The notes under the pieces were generated by a model. It saw nothing but the letters and a program-made list of their open reading frames with translations. It was not told the origin of the DNA and did no database searches. The position numbers were made by a program, and so were the translations under genes. A stretch of 64,000 bases of DNA, taken from the NCBI GenBank assembly GCA_031411655.1, contig JANOBM010000040.1:62001-126000 (forward strand). Direction: 5' to 3'. Below, piece after piece: positions 52,434-62,453 of the stretch; position 1 is the first letter of the stretch, and each line of letters opens with the position of its first letter. This stretch comes from UBA6163 sp031411655 (GTDB lineage Bacteria > Planctomycetota > Planctomycetia > Pirellulales > Pirellulaceae).

Positions 52434-54278
52434 ATGACCCAAGTCATGAATCGATTGAAAGCAATCTTGGAAGCTGCTTTGGAAGCTGGCTTGGGACTGA
52501 CAGTAGCCATCGTACTGACTTTCCACCTAATCGCACTCGTTGCCGCCGAAACTGGGGCCGCCGAAACTGGGGCGGTCGCACCAACGGCACCAGCCACACC
52601 GTCGGTCGTCGCCGTTGTCAATGCTGACCCAATCACCAGCGACCAGTTGGCCGATGAGTCGGTTCGTCGATACGGGACCGATATCCTCGATAACATGATG
52701 AATCGTCATCTCATTCTGCAGGCCTGTAAGGCTCGCGGGATCGAGGTTACTAACGCTGATGTGAGCGCGGAAGTACAACGCACCGCAGCAAAGTTTGGCC
52801 TGCCGCTCGAGAGCTACCTTCAGCTTCTTCAGGACGAGCGAGACATTTCGCCCGATCAATACAGCAACGAAGTAATTTGGCCCATGCTTGCCTTGCGAAG
52901 GTTGGTTGACGATCGAGTGAAGGTGAGTGACGACGAGTTCAATCGAGCATTTATTGCTCGATATGGCGAATCGATGAAATGTCGCATGATCATGGTCAGC
53001 GACCAAAAGGTTGCACAATCACTTCGCGAACGAGCATTGGCCGAACCTGAAATGTTCGGTGCTCTTGCCAAGGAACACAGTCAAGACGAAGGTAGCGCGA
53101 GCGTTCGGGGATTGATCCCGCCGATTCGGCGTTACAGCGGTGATTCCCGAATCGAAGAAGCTGCGTTCGCGCTTCAGGAGAACCAAATTTCAGAGGTCCT
53201 GCAACTCGGGGACCAGTGGATCGTCTTGCAGGCCGTACGCCGCATGCCAGCGACCAGCCCTAGCGCTCAAGCGATGCCTGCGATTCGAGATCAGATTACA
53301 GACAGCATTCGTGATGAGAAGATGCGAGATGCGTCGACCGAACTTTTTGCAGAACTACAACGAGACGCGCAGGTCGTTAAGATCCTCGGTGACGAGGAAG
53401 CGTCGCGGCAATACCCAGGGGTCGCGGCCATCATCAATGGCCAGAAAGTCACCATCGCACAAGTTGCTGCCGAATGTGTGAAAAGACACGGTAGCGTGGT
53501 TCTTGAAGGTGAAATCAACCGCAAATTATTGATCCAAGCTCTCGAAAAGGAAAAGAAGACCGTCGCCCAAGCGGATGTCGATGCAGAAGTCTCTCGTGCC
53601 GCGGCTAGCTTTGGTTATGTTCGTGCAGACGGTCAACCGGACGTGGCCGCATGGTTAGAGGCTGTCGTAGCCGACGGGGCCGCGACGGCTGACCTTTATG
53701 TCCGTGATACGGTTTGGCCAAGCGTCGCTCTTTCGAAATTGATCGAAGGTCAGGTTACCATCACTGAAGACGACTTGAAGGAAGGTTTCGATTCAAACTT
53801 TGGCCCTCGGGTCGAGGTGCTCGCGATCGTACTTTCGGATCAACGTTCAGCACAGAAGATCTGGGACATGGCTAGAAGTAATCCGACCGAAGAATTCTTC
53901 GGGAATCTCGCCGAACAGTACAGCGTCGAACCAGTATCCCAAAGCAACTTTGGAAAGGTGCCACCGATCCGAAAGTTTGGCGGTCAACCCGCAATCGAAA
54001 AAGAAGCGTTCGCATTGAAGCCTGGAGAGTTGAGCGGCATCATCGCGACTGGCGATAAGTACATCATTCTTCGTTGCCAAGGACAGACAGATCCGGTTGT
54101 GAAGGACTTTGCTGCCGTTCGCGAGGAACTGTTGGCCTCGATTCAAGAACGCAAGTCTCGCCAAGCGATGGCAAAGAAGTTTGACGAACTTAAGGCCTCG
54201 GCACAAATCGACAACTTCCTCGAAGTGATCAAGAAAACGCAAAAGGTTGCCGCAAAACCTGCACCAGCCAAACGTTAA
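52434..54278 (+). CDS. Tandem PpiC/SurA-like peptidyl-prolyl isomerase
   Basis: A 614-residue envelope folding factor with a membrane or signal segment at about 18-36 (LTVAIVLTFHLIALVAAE). Two similar modules follow (about 45-300 and 325-600), each with a SurA-type helical N-domain (ADESVRRYGTDILDNMMNRH; AAECVKRHGSVVLEGEINRK) and a parvulin-like domain (RVEVLAIVLSDQRSAQKIW, REELLASIQERKSR). The duplication inside one chain is the main feature. A perfect 15-bp tandem duplication (52542-52571) encodes AAETG twice just after the signal. ATG 52446 is an alternative start. Acts in the periplasm on outer-membrane or secreted proteins. Confidence 0.88.
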   Translation: MTQVMNRLKAILEAALEAGLGLTVAIVLTFHLIALVAAETGAAETGAVAPTAPATPSVVAVVNADPITSDQLADESVRRYGTDILDNMMNRHLILQACKARGIEVTNADVSAEVQRTAAKFGLPLESYLQLLQDERDISPDQYSNEVIWPMLALRRLVDDRVKVSDDEFNRAFIARYGESMKCRMIMVSDQKVAQSLRERALAEPEMFGALAKEHSQDEGSASVRGLIPPIRRYSGDSRIEEAAFALQENQISEVLQLGDQWIVLQAVRRMPATSPSAQAMPAIRDQITDSIRDEKMRDASTELFAELQRDAQVVKILGDEEASRQYPGVAAIINGQKVTIAQVAAECVKRHGSVVLEGEINRKLLIQALEKEKKTVAQADVDAEVSRAAASFGYVRADGQPDVAAWLEAVVADGAATADLYVRDTVWPSVALSKLIEGQVTITEDDLKEGFDSNFGPRVEVLAIVLSDQRSAQKIWDMARSNPTEEFFGNLAEQYSVEPVSQSNFGKVPPIRKFGGQPAIEKEAFALKPGELSGIIATGDKYIILRCQGQTDPVVKDFAAVREELLASIQERKSRQAMAKKFDELKASAQIDNFLEVIKKTQKVAAKPAPAKR

Positions 54279-54294
54279 GCAGCGAATTTACCAA

Positions 54295-55404
54295 TCATTG
54301 CTTGCCCCATACGCGAACGTTGAGACCTAGGTCTTCCGTCACTCCGAGTAGGAGCCGGATCTCTTCGAGGTAACGTTCGAGCATTCCTGGGGCGAGAAGA
54401 TTTTCAGAGAGTTTTGGCTCGAAGAAATTCTTCTTGGTGGGGATGGCAATGAACATCCGGCTGTGAAGGAATGAGAACTCAACATGGCATGCAAACTTCT
54501 TTTTGAGTTCCACCATCCGCTGCATCATACTGGTCGACAGTATGAATCTTGCTTCGACTTGGTTGGAAGCCTTGACGACAAACTCTCGTTCAAAGTCCGG
54601 GTCTTCCAACTGGACCAACTGCAAGGACGAAAAGACCGGCTTTTGAAGTAGACGGCCCATTACTCCGAATGTCTTTTCGGCAACATCCGCGCGAACAAAA
54701 GTCGATCCACGAAATTCCTTGTGGAAGTCGGCGGATATAAAAATCCCTTTGAAAATGGTATGCCAATGAGTGGTCGTTTGGCCCTTGCTATCGGTGGATG
54801 TCGTCTTGTATTCGGTATGCATTTCCGAAAGCATTAAATCAGTCTCACCGACCTTACCGTAGATCGTATCTTCGATGTGATATCGATCGATTGTCGAAGT
54901 AAACAGCTCGCTTGCACGATACTGGTCAAGCATGTCCAGTTGACCTTCGGGCTCATAGCGAACTTGCTCCGCAACCGAGCTGATCAGAGGTTCGATGAAC
55001 TGCGACTTGAAAATGGTGCGATAGGACTTCGCAGGTAATGAGATAGCGAAATGGGCTATTAATCCAATCGCGATGAGAGCGGTCACCCCAAGGAGTCCGA
55101 CGATAAAAAGCGGGGCTCCTAATGCCAGTCCCGTGACGACGCCTGCCGCGCCGACCGCCAACGCAATGGCGACCCACAACATCCCGCTTTTCCGAGTCTT
55201 CCACAACGCGAGCCGCTTGGACTCCAAGCCGCTTACATTTCGCTTTAACGTCGGCAAAGCTTCTTCGATCGAACGCATGGATGACTTTTCAAGTTGAACG
55301 AGCAGAGGACTAAATGGAAAGCTGTTTAGCTGACGAACGCGATCAAATGCATCAAAGCGATAGGATTTGCCCCCGTGGGCCAGTCGGGTTGTCCGGTGTC
55401 GCAC
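54295..55404 (-). CDS. DUF3137 membrane protein
   Basis: A 369-residue protein with two membrane helices (about 74-96 and 100-122) and a soluble DUF3137 domain (IDRYHIEDTIYGKVGETDLM; SFLHSRMFIAIPTKKNFFEP). The start GTG 55404 has GAGAG upstream; ATG 55278 would shorten the N-terminus by 42 residues and is possible. DUF3137 genes are regularly paired with lemA, as here. Function unknown; a role in envelope protein quality control or secretion is sometimes suspected. Confidence 0.85.
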   Translation of the reverse strand: MRHRTTRLAHGGKSYRFDAFDRVRQLNSFPFSPLLVQLEKSSMRSIEEALPTLKRNVSGLESKRLALWKTRKSGMLWVAIALAVGAAGVVTGLALGAPLFIVGLLGVTALIAIGLIAHFAISLPAKSYRTIFKSQFIEPLISSVAEQVRYEPEGQLDMLDQYRASELFTSTIDRYHIEDTIYGKVGETDLMLSEMHTEYKTTSTDSKGQTTTHWHTIFKGIFISADFHKEFRGSTFVRADVAEKTFGVMGRLLQKPVFSSLQLVQLEDPDFEREFVVKASNQVEARFILSTSMMQRMVELKKKFACHVEFSFLHSRMFIAIPTKKNFFEPKLSENLLAPGMLERYLEEIRLLLGVTEDLGLNVRVWGKQ

Positions 55405-55459
55405 ATCGAACGACTCTCGCTCAACGTCTCTGACCCTAAAGTTGTTTTTAGAGCCCCTC

Positions 55460-56002
55460 TCACTTCACACTCGGTACTTCACGATCGCTATCAGCGATTT
55501 CGAAAAAGGCCTTTCGTTTAAAGTCAAACCACGTGGCAATCACGGAGTGCGGAAACATCTCGACGGAGTTGTTGTATTGCAATACCGCGGCATTGAATGC
55601 GCGACGAGCAGCCGAAATTTGCTCCTCGCATTCGTTCAATGCACCTTGTAGTTTCATGAAACTATCACTTGCTTTCAAATCGGGATAACTTTCAACTGCG
55701 ATGCGGAACGGGCTCAACGCCGAGGAAAGTTGTTGTTCCGACTCGATTCGTTCGCTACTTTGAAGCGGCATGCTCAACGCGGTCGATCTCATGCTGGCAA
55801 TTTTCGCGAGAACGGTCGACTCGTGTTCCATGTAGCCCTTCGTCGCGGCCACTAAGTTTGGAATCAAATCCCATCGCTTCTTCAGCATCACTTCAATGGT
55901 GCTGGCGGCACTGTCAGCCATATTTCGGTAGCTAACGAGGCTGTTGTAGATAAACAGCATCGCGAAGAATACGAAAATTAAGAAACCGATCACAACGTAC
56001 AT
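55460..56002 (-). CDS. LemA family protein
   Basis: A 180-residue protein: a single N-terminal membrane helix (YVVIGFLIFVFFAMLFIYNS), then a long four-helix bundle facing the periplasm. The family motif KKRWDLIPNLVAATKGYMEHE and the ARRAFNAAVLQYNNSVEMFP segment are clear. The function of LemA is not established. It precedes the DUF3137 gene by 55 bases and the two are probably co-transcribed. Confidence 0.95.
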   Translation of the reverse strand: MYVVIGFLIFVFFAMLFIYNSLVSYRNMADSAASTIEVMLKKRWDLIPNLVAATKGYMEHESTVLAKIASMRSTALSMPLQSSERIESEQQLSSALSPFRIAVESYPDLKASDSFMKLQGALNECEEQISAARRAFNAAVLQYNNSVEMFPHSVIATWFDFKRKAFFEIADSDREVPSVK

Positions 56003-56353
56003 GAAGCCGTCTGCCTTTGGTTGGATTCGAGCGACCGAAAACGAATGTAAAAGCCCCTTGGAATCGAGCCGATCCGTTGTTGTCGTACATTACTCCTTTT
56101 TCTTTCGCATTGCTCGCCTCCACAGCAACGATTCGCCGCAACGATGCTTCGGGCCGTAATGCAATCGCCATCGGTCGAAGAAACCGATAGGCATTCGAAT
56201 AATTTTGAAAAAACAGTACTCGCCAAATCGCGATTTCGTGTGATGAGCGGCAAATTGCGGACATCGGAATTTTGGAAATCGGCGATCGTGATAACGTACC
56301 GGCAAGTCAATTTGGGTTCTGTCGATTAAAATCCAGAAACACAGGAGTGATTT

Positions 56354-59300
56354 ATGGCGGTGTCGGCAAACGATTTTTGGCAACAATTGACTAGGATTGG
56401 CATTCTGGATGCCGTGCATTGTCGTGCGTGGATCGATCGGTATCAGTCCACCCAGACGAGGCGAAAAGACGCAGGTTCTACGTCGAGCGAGGACGGTCAT
56501 CCCAATCCGGATGCCATCGCGGTCGCGCAATTCCTGATCGCAAATCGGGTGGTTACAAAGTTCCAGTCCCAGCGACTTATCGCTGGTCGTGCTAACGAGC
56601 TACGCGTGGGCGATTACCTGGTACTCGACCGCTGCGACCAGATGCCACTGAGCCGTTGGTATCGTGCCAAGCGGCTCGGGTCGGATCAGGAGTGCTTCCT
56701 TTATCCCTGTACTGATGCGCTGACGTCCTCACGCTGGGTCGATACCGCCTGGCTCAATGCACATGCAACTGTCGAGGCGGAGGGATTGCAGCCGATTACG
56801 ATTGTAACCCTTGCTACTTCAGATCCTTGGCGGGGTGCAATCGCATCGGAGTTTCCACTTGGGAGATCACTGCATCCATGGGCGCAGGACCAAGGACCCA
56901 TCGACCACCTGAATGCGGCACGGATCGGTCGAGGTTTGTCGGCAGCGCTAGCCGTTATGCACGAAGCCGGGATGGTTCATGGCGAGGTGCGTCCTAGTCG
57001 AATTTGGTGCGGGGACGATCGGTCGTTATGGCTGCTTCGTGATGCGGGACGCCCGCCAGCACATCCACTCGAGCCAGTTCAGGAACATCGCTGGTTCGAT
57101 GATGATTCAATGGTCGCTACTTATGCGGCTCCGGAGCTGGTATCCGTAAGCATTGAGCCGACGCCCCAAAGCGATCTGTTTTCTTTGGCCGCTATTTTGT
57201 TTGAACTCGTCTCCGGAAAGACAGTTCGTAAGCCCAATGTCGCATACGAGCCACCCTTTGAAGTGATCGCTGCAAGAGATGCGGGGGCGGTTGGCGATCC
57301 GTTTTTGCGAACCCTTGCCTATGCATTGGACCCGAATCCGGAATCTCGGTTTCCGGACTTGAGAAGTTTTTCACTTGCAATCGAAGCGGTTATTTCGGCC
57401 TATGAAACCAACGCGGTCTCGGTTCCCCAAGGAGTTCTCAAGCAGGTCGAAGTTGTTGAGCCAGCGACCATTGAAACGTCGGATCCAGCGAAAGTAACTA
57501 GCGTTGGTGCCTCTCCGTTGCCAACACCGTCACCGCAAGCTGCAATCGGTGCTACTCCTGCCCAGTCCGAAAAGGCCTCGAAGCGGTCAGCCGAATCTGG
57601 AAAGGCTGCGGCGAAGGGTAAGCCGACAGAGTCAGGCGAGGCTGGTCGGGAAACGCCTTCGGATACACAGACAACAAAAGTAAGGAGAGCGGAGAAAGCC
57701 GATGCTCGCTCGACTGACAGACAAGGCAATCAAGAAGATGTTTCCGTGAAGACATTCGAGCAGGCTGACGTGTCGACGGCACCGGTTCGTTCGCCCGTGA
57801 AATCAGCAACAGAAACAGTACGTTCGAAAGCGTCATCATTGGCGGCACCCATTCCTCCGCCTCCGGCGCAAGCGATTGTTAATTCGTTAGACGCATCACC
57901 GTCAGAACCCCCACCGTCACCGTTGCCAATCTCTGCTCCCACGCCATCGGTGCCACCGAGTTTGGTGGAGACCACCGGTATCACTCGTGATAAAATGACG
58001 GTACCTGCAAAACGATCTGCCTTGCCTACCGCGACTTTGGAGGATCCTTCCGACAATTCGAATGGCGGGCGCGCCGTGCGTCGCCGCAAGCGTCGCTCTC
58101 GGCGTGGCCCGATGATTGTTGGAGGAGCAGCATCCCTTGTTTTGTTGGTTATCATCGGCATTCTGCTTCGGCCATCCGCGGAACAGAACAACGGGAAAAA
58201 CCGTCCGTTCTTGCCGCCGCCGACTTCCGTGACATCAAACACCGTTCCTAGGCCAGTCGTTCCCGCAGTATCGCCGAGTGTAGGTACAACCTCTAACACC
58301 GGAGTTTCCGCGGGTTCCTCCGGTTTTGAGCTGGTCGATGATGCTCGGTTGCTTTGGGCTTCTCCCTGGTCCCCCACGACGCAACCGCCATCATTAGCCC
58401 TTTTGCCACCGGGGGCGCAATGGATTGTCTCGCTCCGGCTTGGACGAATGATTGGCGCGGAAAAGAACTCGTCATGGCTCGAATGGCTCGCCCCTGAATT
58501 GGGGCCCGCGATAGCCAATTTCGAAAAACGCTCCGGACTCAAGGCCTCTGAAGTAGCAGACTTAAAGGTGGCGCTGATGTCAGGCGCGGACGGGGTGCCA
58601 AAGGTGTGCTACGCGGTGACACCAACGATGCCGGTGACGGCTGATGCACTGCAGGAGGCATGGGGCGCCAGTCCAAGTCGAACCGCTGAGGGGAAAACGA
58701 TCTATACCAGCGATGATCCCGATGCAGATGCCTATTTTGTGAGTGAAAGCGCAGACAAGGGTGCTGTCAGTGGGTTCGCATTCGGGCCACTCGATATGGT
58801 GCAGCTCATCGCCGAGAACGATGGCGAAGCGATTCCACTTCCCCGTTCGCTTCAACAACTTTGGGATACCACGAGCAAAGAGGCCGACGTCGTCTCGTTG
58901 ATTATCCCGAATTTTTTATTCGCCGATGGTCGCGGTGTGCTTCAACGCTACGCTCCTGTCGCGATCGAACCACTGCGTGCCGTGTTGATTCCGGATGTCG
59001 CCGGTGCCGTTGTCTCGATGTCCGTTGTTGAGCATTGGTACACGGAAGTTCGGCTTAATCCTTCGGGCACGGTATCTGCGCCTGGCATGTTGCAAATACT
59101 GGAGCCAAAAATTGCCGGGTTGCCAAAGTGGGCAGAGGATTTTGCTGTGGGGTCAAGTGTCGATCCCTCTTGGCGCGCGATGGCGATTCGGTTGCCGCAA
59201 TACATGAGGTCATTGACGAGCCAGACGCGATTTGGTGTGTCGGAAACTTTGCCGATGTTCAATTTCTATCTTCCCGCTGAAGCCGGGCCTCAGGTCGCGT

Positions 59301-59794
59301 TGGCGACGGTTCTGGCTCTTTCGACTACGGAGGCGGCGGAACCCATGGTCGTTGCCGCACCCACCGAAACAATGGCTGCGATGACGCTCGACCAAATGCT
59401 TGATGCGAACTTTTCGGTCGCCTTCGACCAGGAGTCGCTGGAGTTCGCTGTAAATATCATCCGTGATGAATTTTCGCGGTCCCTGCCCAGTGGTTCGACG
59501 CCGCCGAAGATCACGATCGTTGGTGGCGACCTGCAAAAGTCGGGCATTACTCAGAATCAGCAGATTCGCAACTTTCAGATGCGAGAGAAGCCCCTTCGCG
59601 AAGCGCTTACCGAACTTGCACGTCAAGCGAATCCTGATAAGTCGGTGACCAGCCTTACGGAGGAAAAGCAGTCACTCGTTTGGGTGCCCGATCCTGCAAG
59701 CTCGCCTGAAGCGCCGTCGATCTTGATTACCACCCGCCCTGTCGCGACGGAGAAAGGATATGTTCTGCCGAAGGAGTTTAAAGCTGCGCCCTAA
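56354..59794 (+). CDS. Membrane-anchored pseudokinase with Pro-rich linker
   Basis: A 1146-residue protein. AGGAG lies 7 bases before ATG 56354. The first 100 residues are a helical N-domain (AQFLIANRVVTKFQSQRLIAG) often found before planctomycete kinases. A kinase fold follows (about 78-345), but catalytic residues are missing: no glycine loop or VAIK lysine, HGEVRPSR in place of HRDxKxxN, and RDAG in place of DFG. It is therefore a pseudokinase. A long Ser/Pro/Ala-rich linker (about 350-575) leads to one membrane helix (near 587-606, after a basic run RRKRRSRRG), a second low-complexity stretch, and a C-terminal extracytoplasmic domain of about 450 residues of unknown fold. It probably scaffolds rather than phosphorylates. 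Confidence 0.8.
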   Translation: MAVSANDFWQQLTRIGILDAVHCRAWIDRYQSTQTRRKDAGSTSSEDGHPNPDAIAVAQFLIANRVVTKFQSQRLIAGRANELRVGDYLVLDRCDQMPLSRWYRAKRLGSDQECFLYPCTDALTSSRWVDTAWLNAHATVEAEGLQPITIVTLATSDPWRGAIASEFPLGRSLHPWAQDQGPIDHLNAARIGRGLSAALAVMHEAGMVHGEVRPSRIWCGDDRSLWLLRDAGRPPAHPLEPVQEHRWFDDDSMVATYAAPELVSVSIEPTPQSDLFSLAAILFELVSGKTVRKPNVAYEPPFEVIAARDAGAVGDPFLRTLAYALDPNPESRFPDLRSFSLAIEAVISAYETNAVSVPQGVLKQVEVVEPATIETSDPAKVTSVGASPLPTPSPQAAIGATPAQSEKASKRSAESGKAAAKGKPTESGEAGRETPSDTQTTKVRRAEKADARSTDRQGNQEDVSVKTFEQADVSTAPVRSPVKSATETVRSKASSLAAPIPPPPAQAIVNSLDASPSEPPPSPLPISAPTPSVPPSLVETTGITRDKMTVPAKRSALPTATLEDPSDNSNGGRAVRRRKRRSRRGPMIVGGAASLVLLVIIGILLRPSAEQNNGKNRPFLPPPTSVTSNTVPRPVVPAVSPSVGTTSNTGVSAGSSGFELVDDARLLWASPWSPTTQPPSLALLPPGAQWIVSLRLGRMIGAEKNSSWLEWLAPELGPAIANFEKRSGLKASEVADLKVALMSGADGVPKVCYAVTPTMPVTADALQEAWGASPSRTAEGKTIYTSDDPDADAYFVSESADKGAVSGFAFGPLDMVQLIAENDGEAIPLPRSLQQLWDTTSKEADVVSLIIPNFLFADGRGVLQRYAPVAIEPLRAVLIPDVAGAVVSMSVVEHWYTEVRLNPSGTVSAPGMLQILEPKIAGLPKWAEDFAVGSSVDPSWRAMAIRLPQYMRSLTSQTRFGVSETLPMFNFYLPAEAGPQVALATVLALSTTEAAEPMVVAAPTETMAAMTLDQMLDANFSVAFDQESLEFAVNIIRDEFSRSLPSGSTPPKITIVGGDLQKSGITQNQQIRNFQMREKPLREALTELARQANPDKSVTSLTEEKQSLVWVPDPASSPEAPSILITTRPVATEKGYVLPKEFKAAP

Positions 59795-59968
59795 CGAGGT
59801 TGCAATAACACAAAATCCGTCAAAAACGATTATGCACGGTAAGGCATCGCAACCTAAGGCGGTTTGCGAATTGATTTAAGGTAGTCCGTAGATAGGAGAT
59901 GGAGGGCGTAACTATAATCATCCGCTGTTATTCAATCGAAGTTCATTACAGGCCGAGTGCTAATTTCC
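59795..59968. other. Intergenic region before the UDP-sugar genes
   Basis: No gene was seen. An inverted repeat AGGTTGC/GCAACCT with a 44-base loop (about 59797-59855) lies after the pseudokinase stop. No U tract follows, so it is not called a terminator. Confidence 0.35.
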
Positions 59969-61309
59969 ATGAGAATCGCGATGATCGGCACCGGGTACGT
60001 CGGGCTGGTGACGGGCACTTGCTTTGCAGAAAGCGGAAATGATGTCGTCTGTGTCGATATCGACCAGGCGAAGATCGATGGCCTTAAGCAGGGCAAGCTT
60101 CCTATCTACGAACCCGGATTGAAGGAACTTGTTGAAAGAAACACGGAAAACGGGCAGCTTACTTTTACGACCGATATTGCCGACGCGGTTTCGAACTGCA
60201 CCATTATCTACCTTGCCGTTGGAACTCCGCCGTCTGCGGATGGTTCCGCCGACTTATCCGCACTGAAGAAGGTCGTGGATACGATTGCGCCGCACCTGTG
60301 CGCCGATGCGATCGTGGTCACCAAGAGCACTGTGCCCGTCGGGACCAATCAGTACATTTTTGAACGCTTGCAAACCCTTCTCGGCCGGGATGTCGACGTC
60401 GCCAGTAACCCTGAGTTCCTCAAGGAAGGCGCCGCGATTGATGACTTCATGAAGCCCGATCGTGTGGTCGTCGGGGTCCGACGTGGTGAGGTGGGCGAGG
60501 TTCTTCATGAGCTCTATCGACCCTTCCTAAGAACCGATAAGCCATTTTTGGTGATGAGCCCACAATCAGCGGAATTCACCAAGTACGCGGCCAATGCACT
60601 GCTAAGCACCAAGATTTCCTTTATCAACGAGATGGCGAATTTGTGCGAACGCATGGGTGGCGATATCAATGACGTCCGCCGCGGCATGGGACATGATCAA
60701 CGAATCGGTTTTGCATTTCTTTTCCCCGGTGTTGGTTACGGCGGAAGCTGCTTTCCGAAGGATGTTCGAGCGCTTGCGAGCATGGCACGCGAACACGGTT
60801 TGGAACCGAGAATCATGGATGCGGTGGACTCCGTCAACAACCATCAAAAGCGAGTTCTGGTAGATAAGATCGAATCGTACTTTGGCGGTGAAATCTCGGG
60901 AAAGCGAATCGCGGTGTGGGGGCTTTCCTTCAAACCTCGGACCGATGATATCCGTGAAGCGCCCTCACTGACGCTACTGGACTATCTGATTTCGAAAGGC
61001 GCGACCGTCCAGGTCCATGATCCCGAATCGATGGCACACATTCGCGATATCTACGGGTCGCGTCTCATCTACTGTGAAGCTGCCATGGATGCGTTAAACG
61101 GGGCACAGGCGCTAGCGATCAATACCGAGTGGAAGGTCTATCAAAACCCCGATTTCGCCGAAATGCGAACACGAATGAATGAGCATGTGATCTTCGACGG
61201 CCGTAATCTTTACGAGCCAGATCGGATAGCGAAGCATGGGTTTGTCTATCACAGTATCGGGCGCCCGGTAACGGCGGTTTCCTCTGGCCGGCAGAAATTG
61301 TCGGTATGA
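59969..61309 (+). CDS. ugd: UDP-glucose 6-dehydrogenase
   Basis: A 446-residue enzyme that oxidises UDP-glucose to UDP-glucuronate with two NAD+. The Rossmann motif IGTGYVGLVTGTCFAESG opens the protein, with VDIDQAKIDGLKQGKLPIYE, the substrate loop TIIYLAVGTPPSADGSADLS, the catalytic Cys in GVGYGGSCFPKDV (near 260) and the C-terminal FKPRTDDIREAPSLTLLDYL. ATG 59969 is chosen over the GTG at 59957. A related sugar (GDP-mannose, UDP-ManNAc) remains possible, but the wording fits Ugd. The epimerase follows at 73 bases, so they likely act in one UDP-sugar pathway for surface polysaccharide. Confidence 0.93.
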   Translation: MRIAMIGTGYVGLVTGTCFAESGNDVVCVDIDQAKIDGLKQGKLPIYEPGLKELVERNTENGQLTFTTDIADAVSNCTIIYLAVGTPPSADGSADLSALKKVVDTIAPHLCADAIVVTKSTVPVGTNQYIFERLQTLLGRDVDVASNPEFLKEGAAIDDFMKPDRVVVGVRRGEVGEVLHELYRPFLRTDKPFLVMSPQSAEFTKYAANALLSTKISFINEMANLCERMGGDINDVRRGMGHDQRIGFAFLFPGVGYGGSCFPKDVRALASMAREHGLEPRIMDAVDSVNNHQKRVLVDKIESYFGGEISGKRIAVWGLSFKPRTDDIREAPSLTLLDYLISKGATVQVHDPESMAHIRDIYGSRLIYCEAAMDALNGAQALAINTEWKVYQNPDFAEMRTRMNEHVIFDGRNLYEPDRIAKHGFVYHSIGRPVTAVSSGRQKLSV

Positions 61310-61382
61310 ACGTTTGTATTTGCTGGGTCCAGTATCGATATTCGATTCATCGTTTTTCACTACTTCACGAAATTGCAGAAAC

Positions 61383-62453
61383 ATGCGGGTTATTGTCACT
61401 GGATCAAGCGGGCTCATCGGGTCGGCAGCTGTTCGTCATTACGATGCATTGGGTGCTGAGGTCATCGGTATCGACAATGACATGCGGGCAACCTTTTTTG
61501 GTCCACAGGGAAGCACTCGCTGGAACCAGGCTAAGCTCGAAGGTGAAACGTCCAATTTTCGCACGGTGTCGATCGACATTCGTGATCGTGATGCAATCCT
61601 TGGTCTTTTTGAGAGTTCACCGCCAGACCTAGTCATTCACTGCGCCGCACAACCATCGCACGATCGAGCTGCGGCGATCCCCTTTTTGGATTTTGAGGTC
61701 AATGCAGTCGGTACGCTGAACCTATTAGAAGCGACCCGTCAGCATTCGCCAAAAGCAGTTTTCTGCCACATGAGCACGAATAAAGTCTATGGGGATGCGC
61801 CCAACGAGTTGCCGCTGGTGGAACTTGCTAAGCGATGGGAATATGCAAACGCCGAAGACTTCGATGGCATTGATGAACATTGTCGAATTGACCAAACGAT
61901 GCATTCGCTGTTTGGTGCGTCAAAAACAGCGGCGGACGTGCTGGCACAGGAATACGGTCGTTACTTCGCAATGAACGTTGGTGTATTCCGCGGCGGTTGT
62001 TTGACCGGTGCGAGCCACAGCGGCGTGGAATTGCACGGTTTCCTCAGCTACCTGGTTCATGTCGCCGTAACGGGAAAACCGTACACGATTTTCGGTTACA
62101 AGGGAAAGCAGGTTCGCGACCAAATCGAGTGCAGTGACGTCGTGCGCGCCTTCGAAGCTTTTTCGAAGAACCCTCGTCCGGGCGAAGTTTATAATATCGG
62201 CGGTGGACGTGAAAATGCCGCAAGCGTGCTGGAGTGTATCGACTTAATTGAAGAGCTAAGCGGGCATCGCGTGAAGTGGACGCTCGGTGAAGACAACCGA
62301 AAAGGGGATCACATCTGCTACATCAGTGATCTCAGCAAGTTGAAACAAGACTATCCTGACTGGGATATTCGTATTTCGCTTCGCGATATCCTCCGTCAAA
62401 TGATTGCGGCGGAGGAAGAAAAGCACGCTGAGGGTCAAGCCAATAAGGCCTAA
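61383..62453 (+). CDS. NAD-dependent sugar epimerase, CDP-paratose-2-epimerase-like
   Basis: A 356-residue extended SDR. ATG 61383 begins directly with MRVIVTGSSGLIGSAAVRHY, the NAD-binding glycine motif, so the longer frame from 61314 is rejected. The protein resembles RfbE-type epimerases (DFEVNAVGTLNLLEATRQHS; STNKVYGD; GKQVRDQIECSDVVRAFEAF). The catalytic Tyr-x3-Lys reads FGASK, so Tyr is replaced by Phe. This probably is a property of the subfamily, and another residue may act as base. Follows ugd; the 3' end overlaps the convergent small lipoprotein gene by four bases. Confidence 0.85.
   Translation: MRVIVTGSSGLIGSAAVRHYDALGAEVIGIDNDMRATFFGPQGSTRWNQAKLEGETSNFRTVSIDIRDRDAILGLFESSPPDLVIHCAAQPSHDRAAAIPFLDFEVNAVGTLNLLEATRQHSPKAVFCHMSTNKVYGDAPNELPLVELAKRWEYANAEDFDGIDEHCRIDQTMHSLFGASKTAADVLAQEYGRYFAMNVGVFRGGCLTGASHSGVELHGFLSYLVHVAVTGKPYTIFGYKGKQVRDQIECSDVVRAFEAFSKNPRPGEVYNIGGGRENAASVLECIDLIEELSGHRVKWTLGEDNRKGDHICYISDLSKLKQDYPDWDIRISLRDILRQMIAAEEEKHAEGQANKA

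Noticed and set aside
57730..58542. 270-codon minus-strand frame opposite the pseudokinase linker
   Set aside because: It arises from the repetitive linker sequence and has no recognisable domain.
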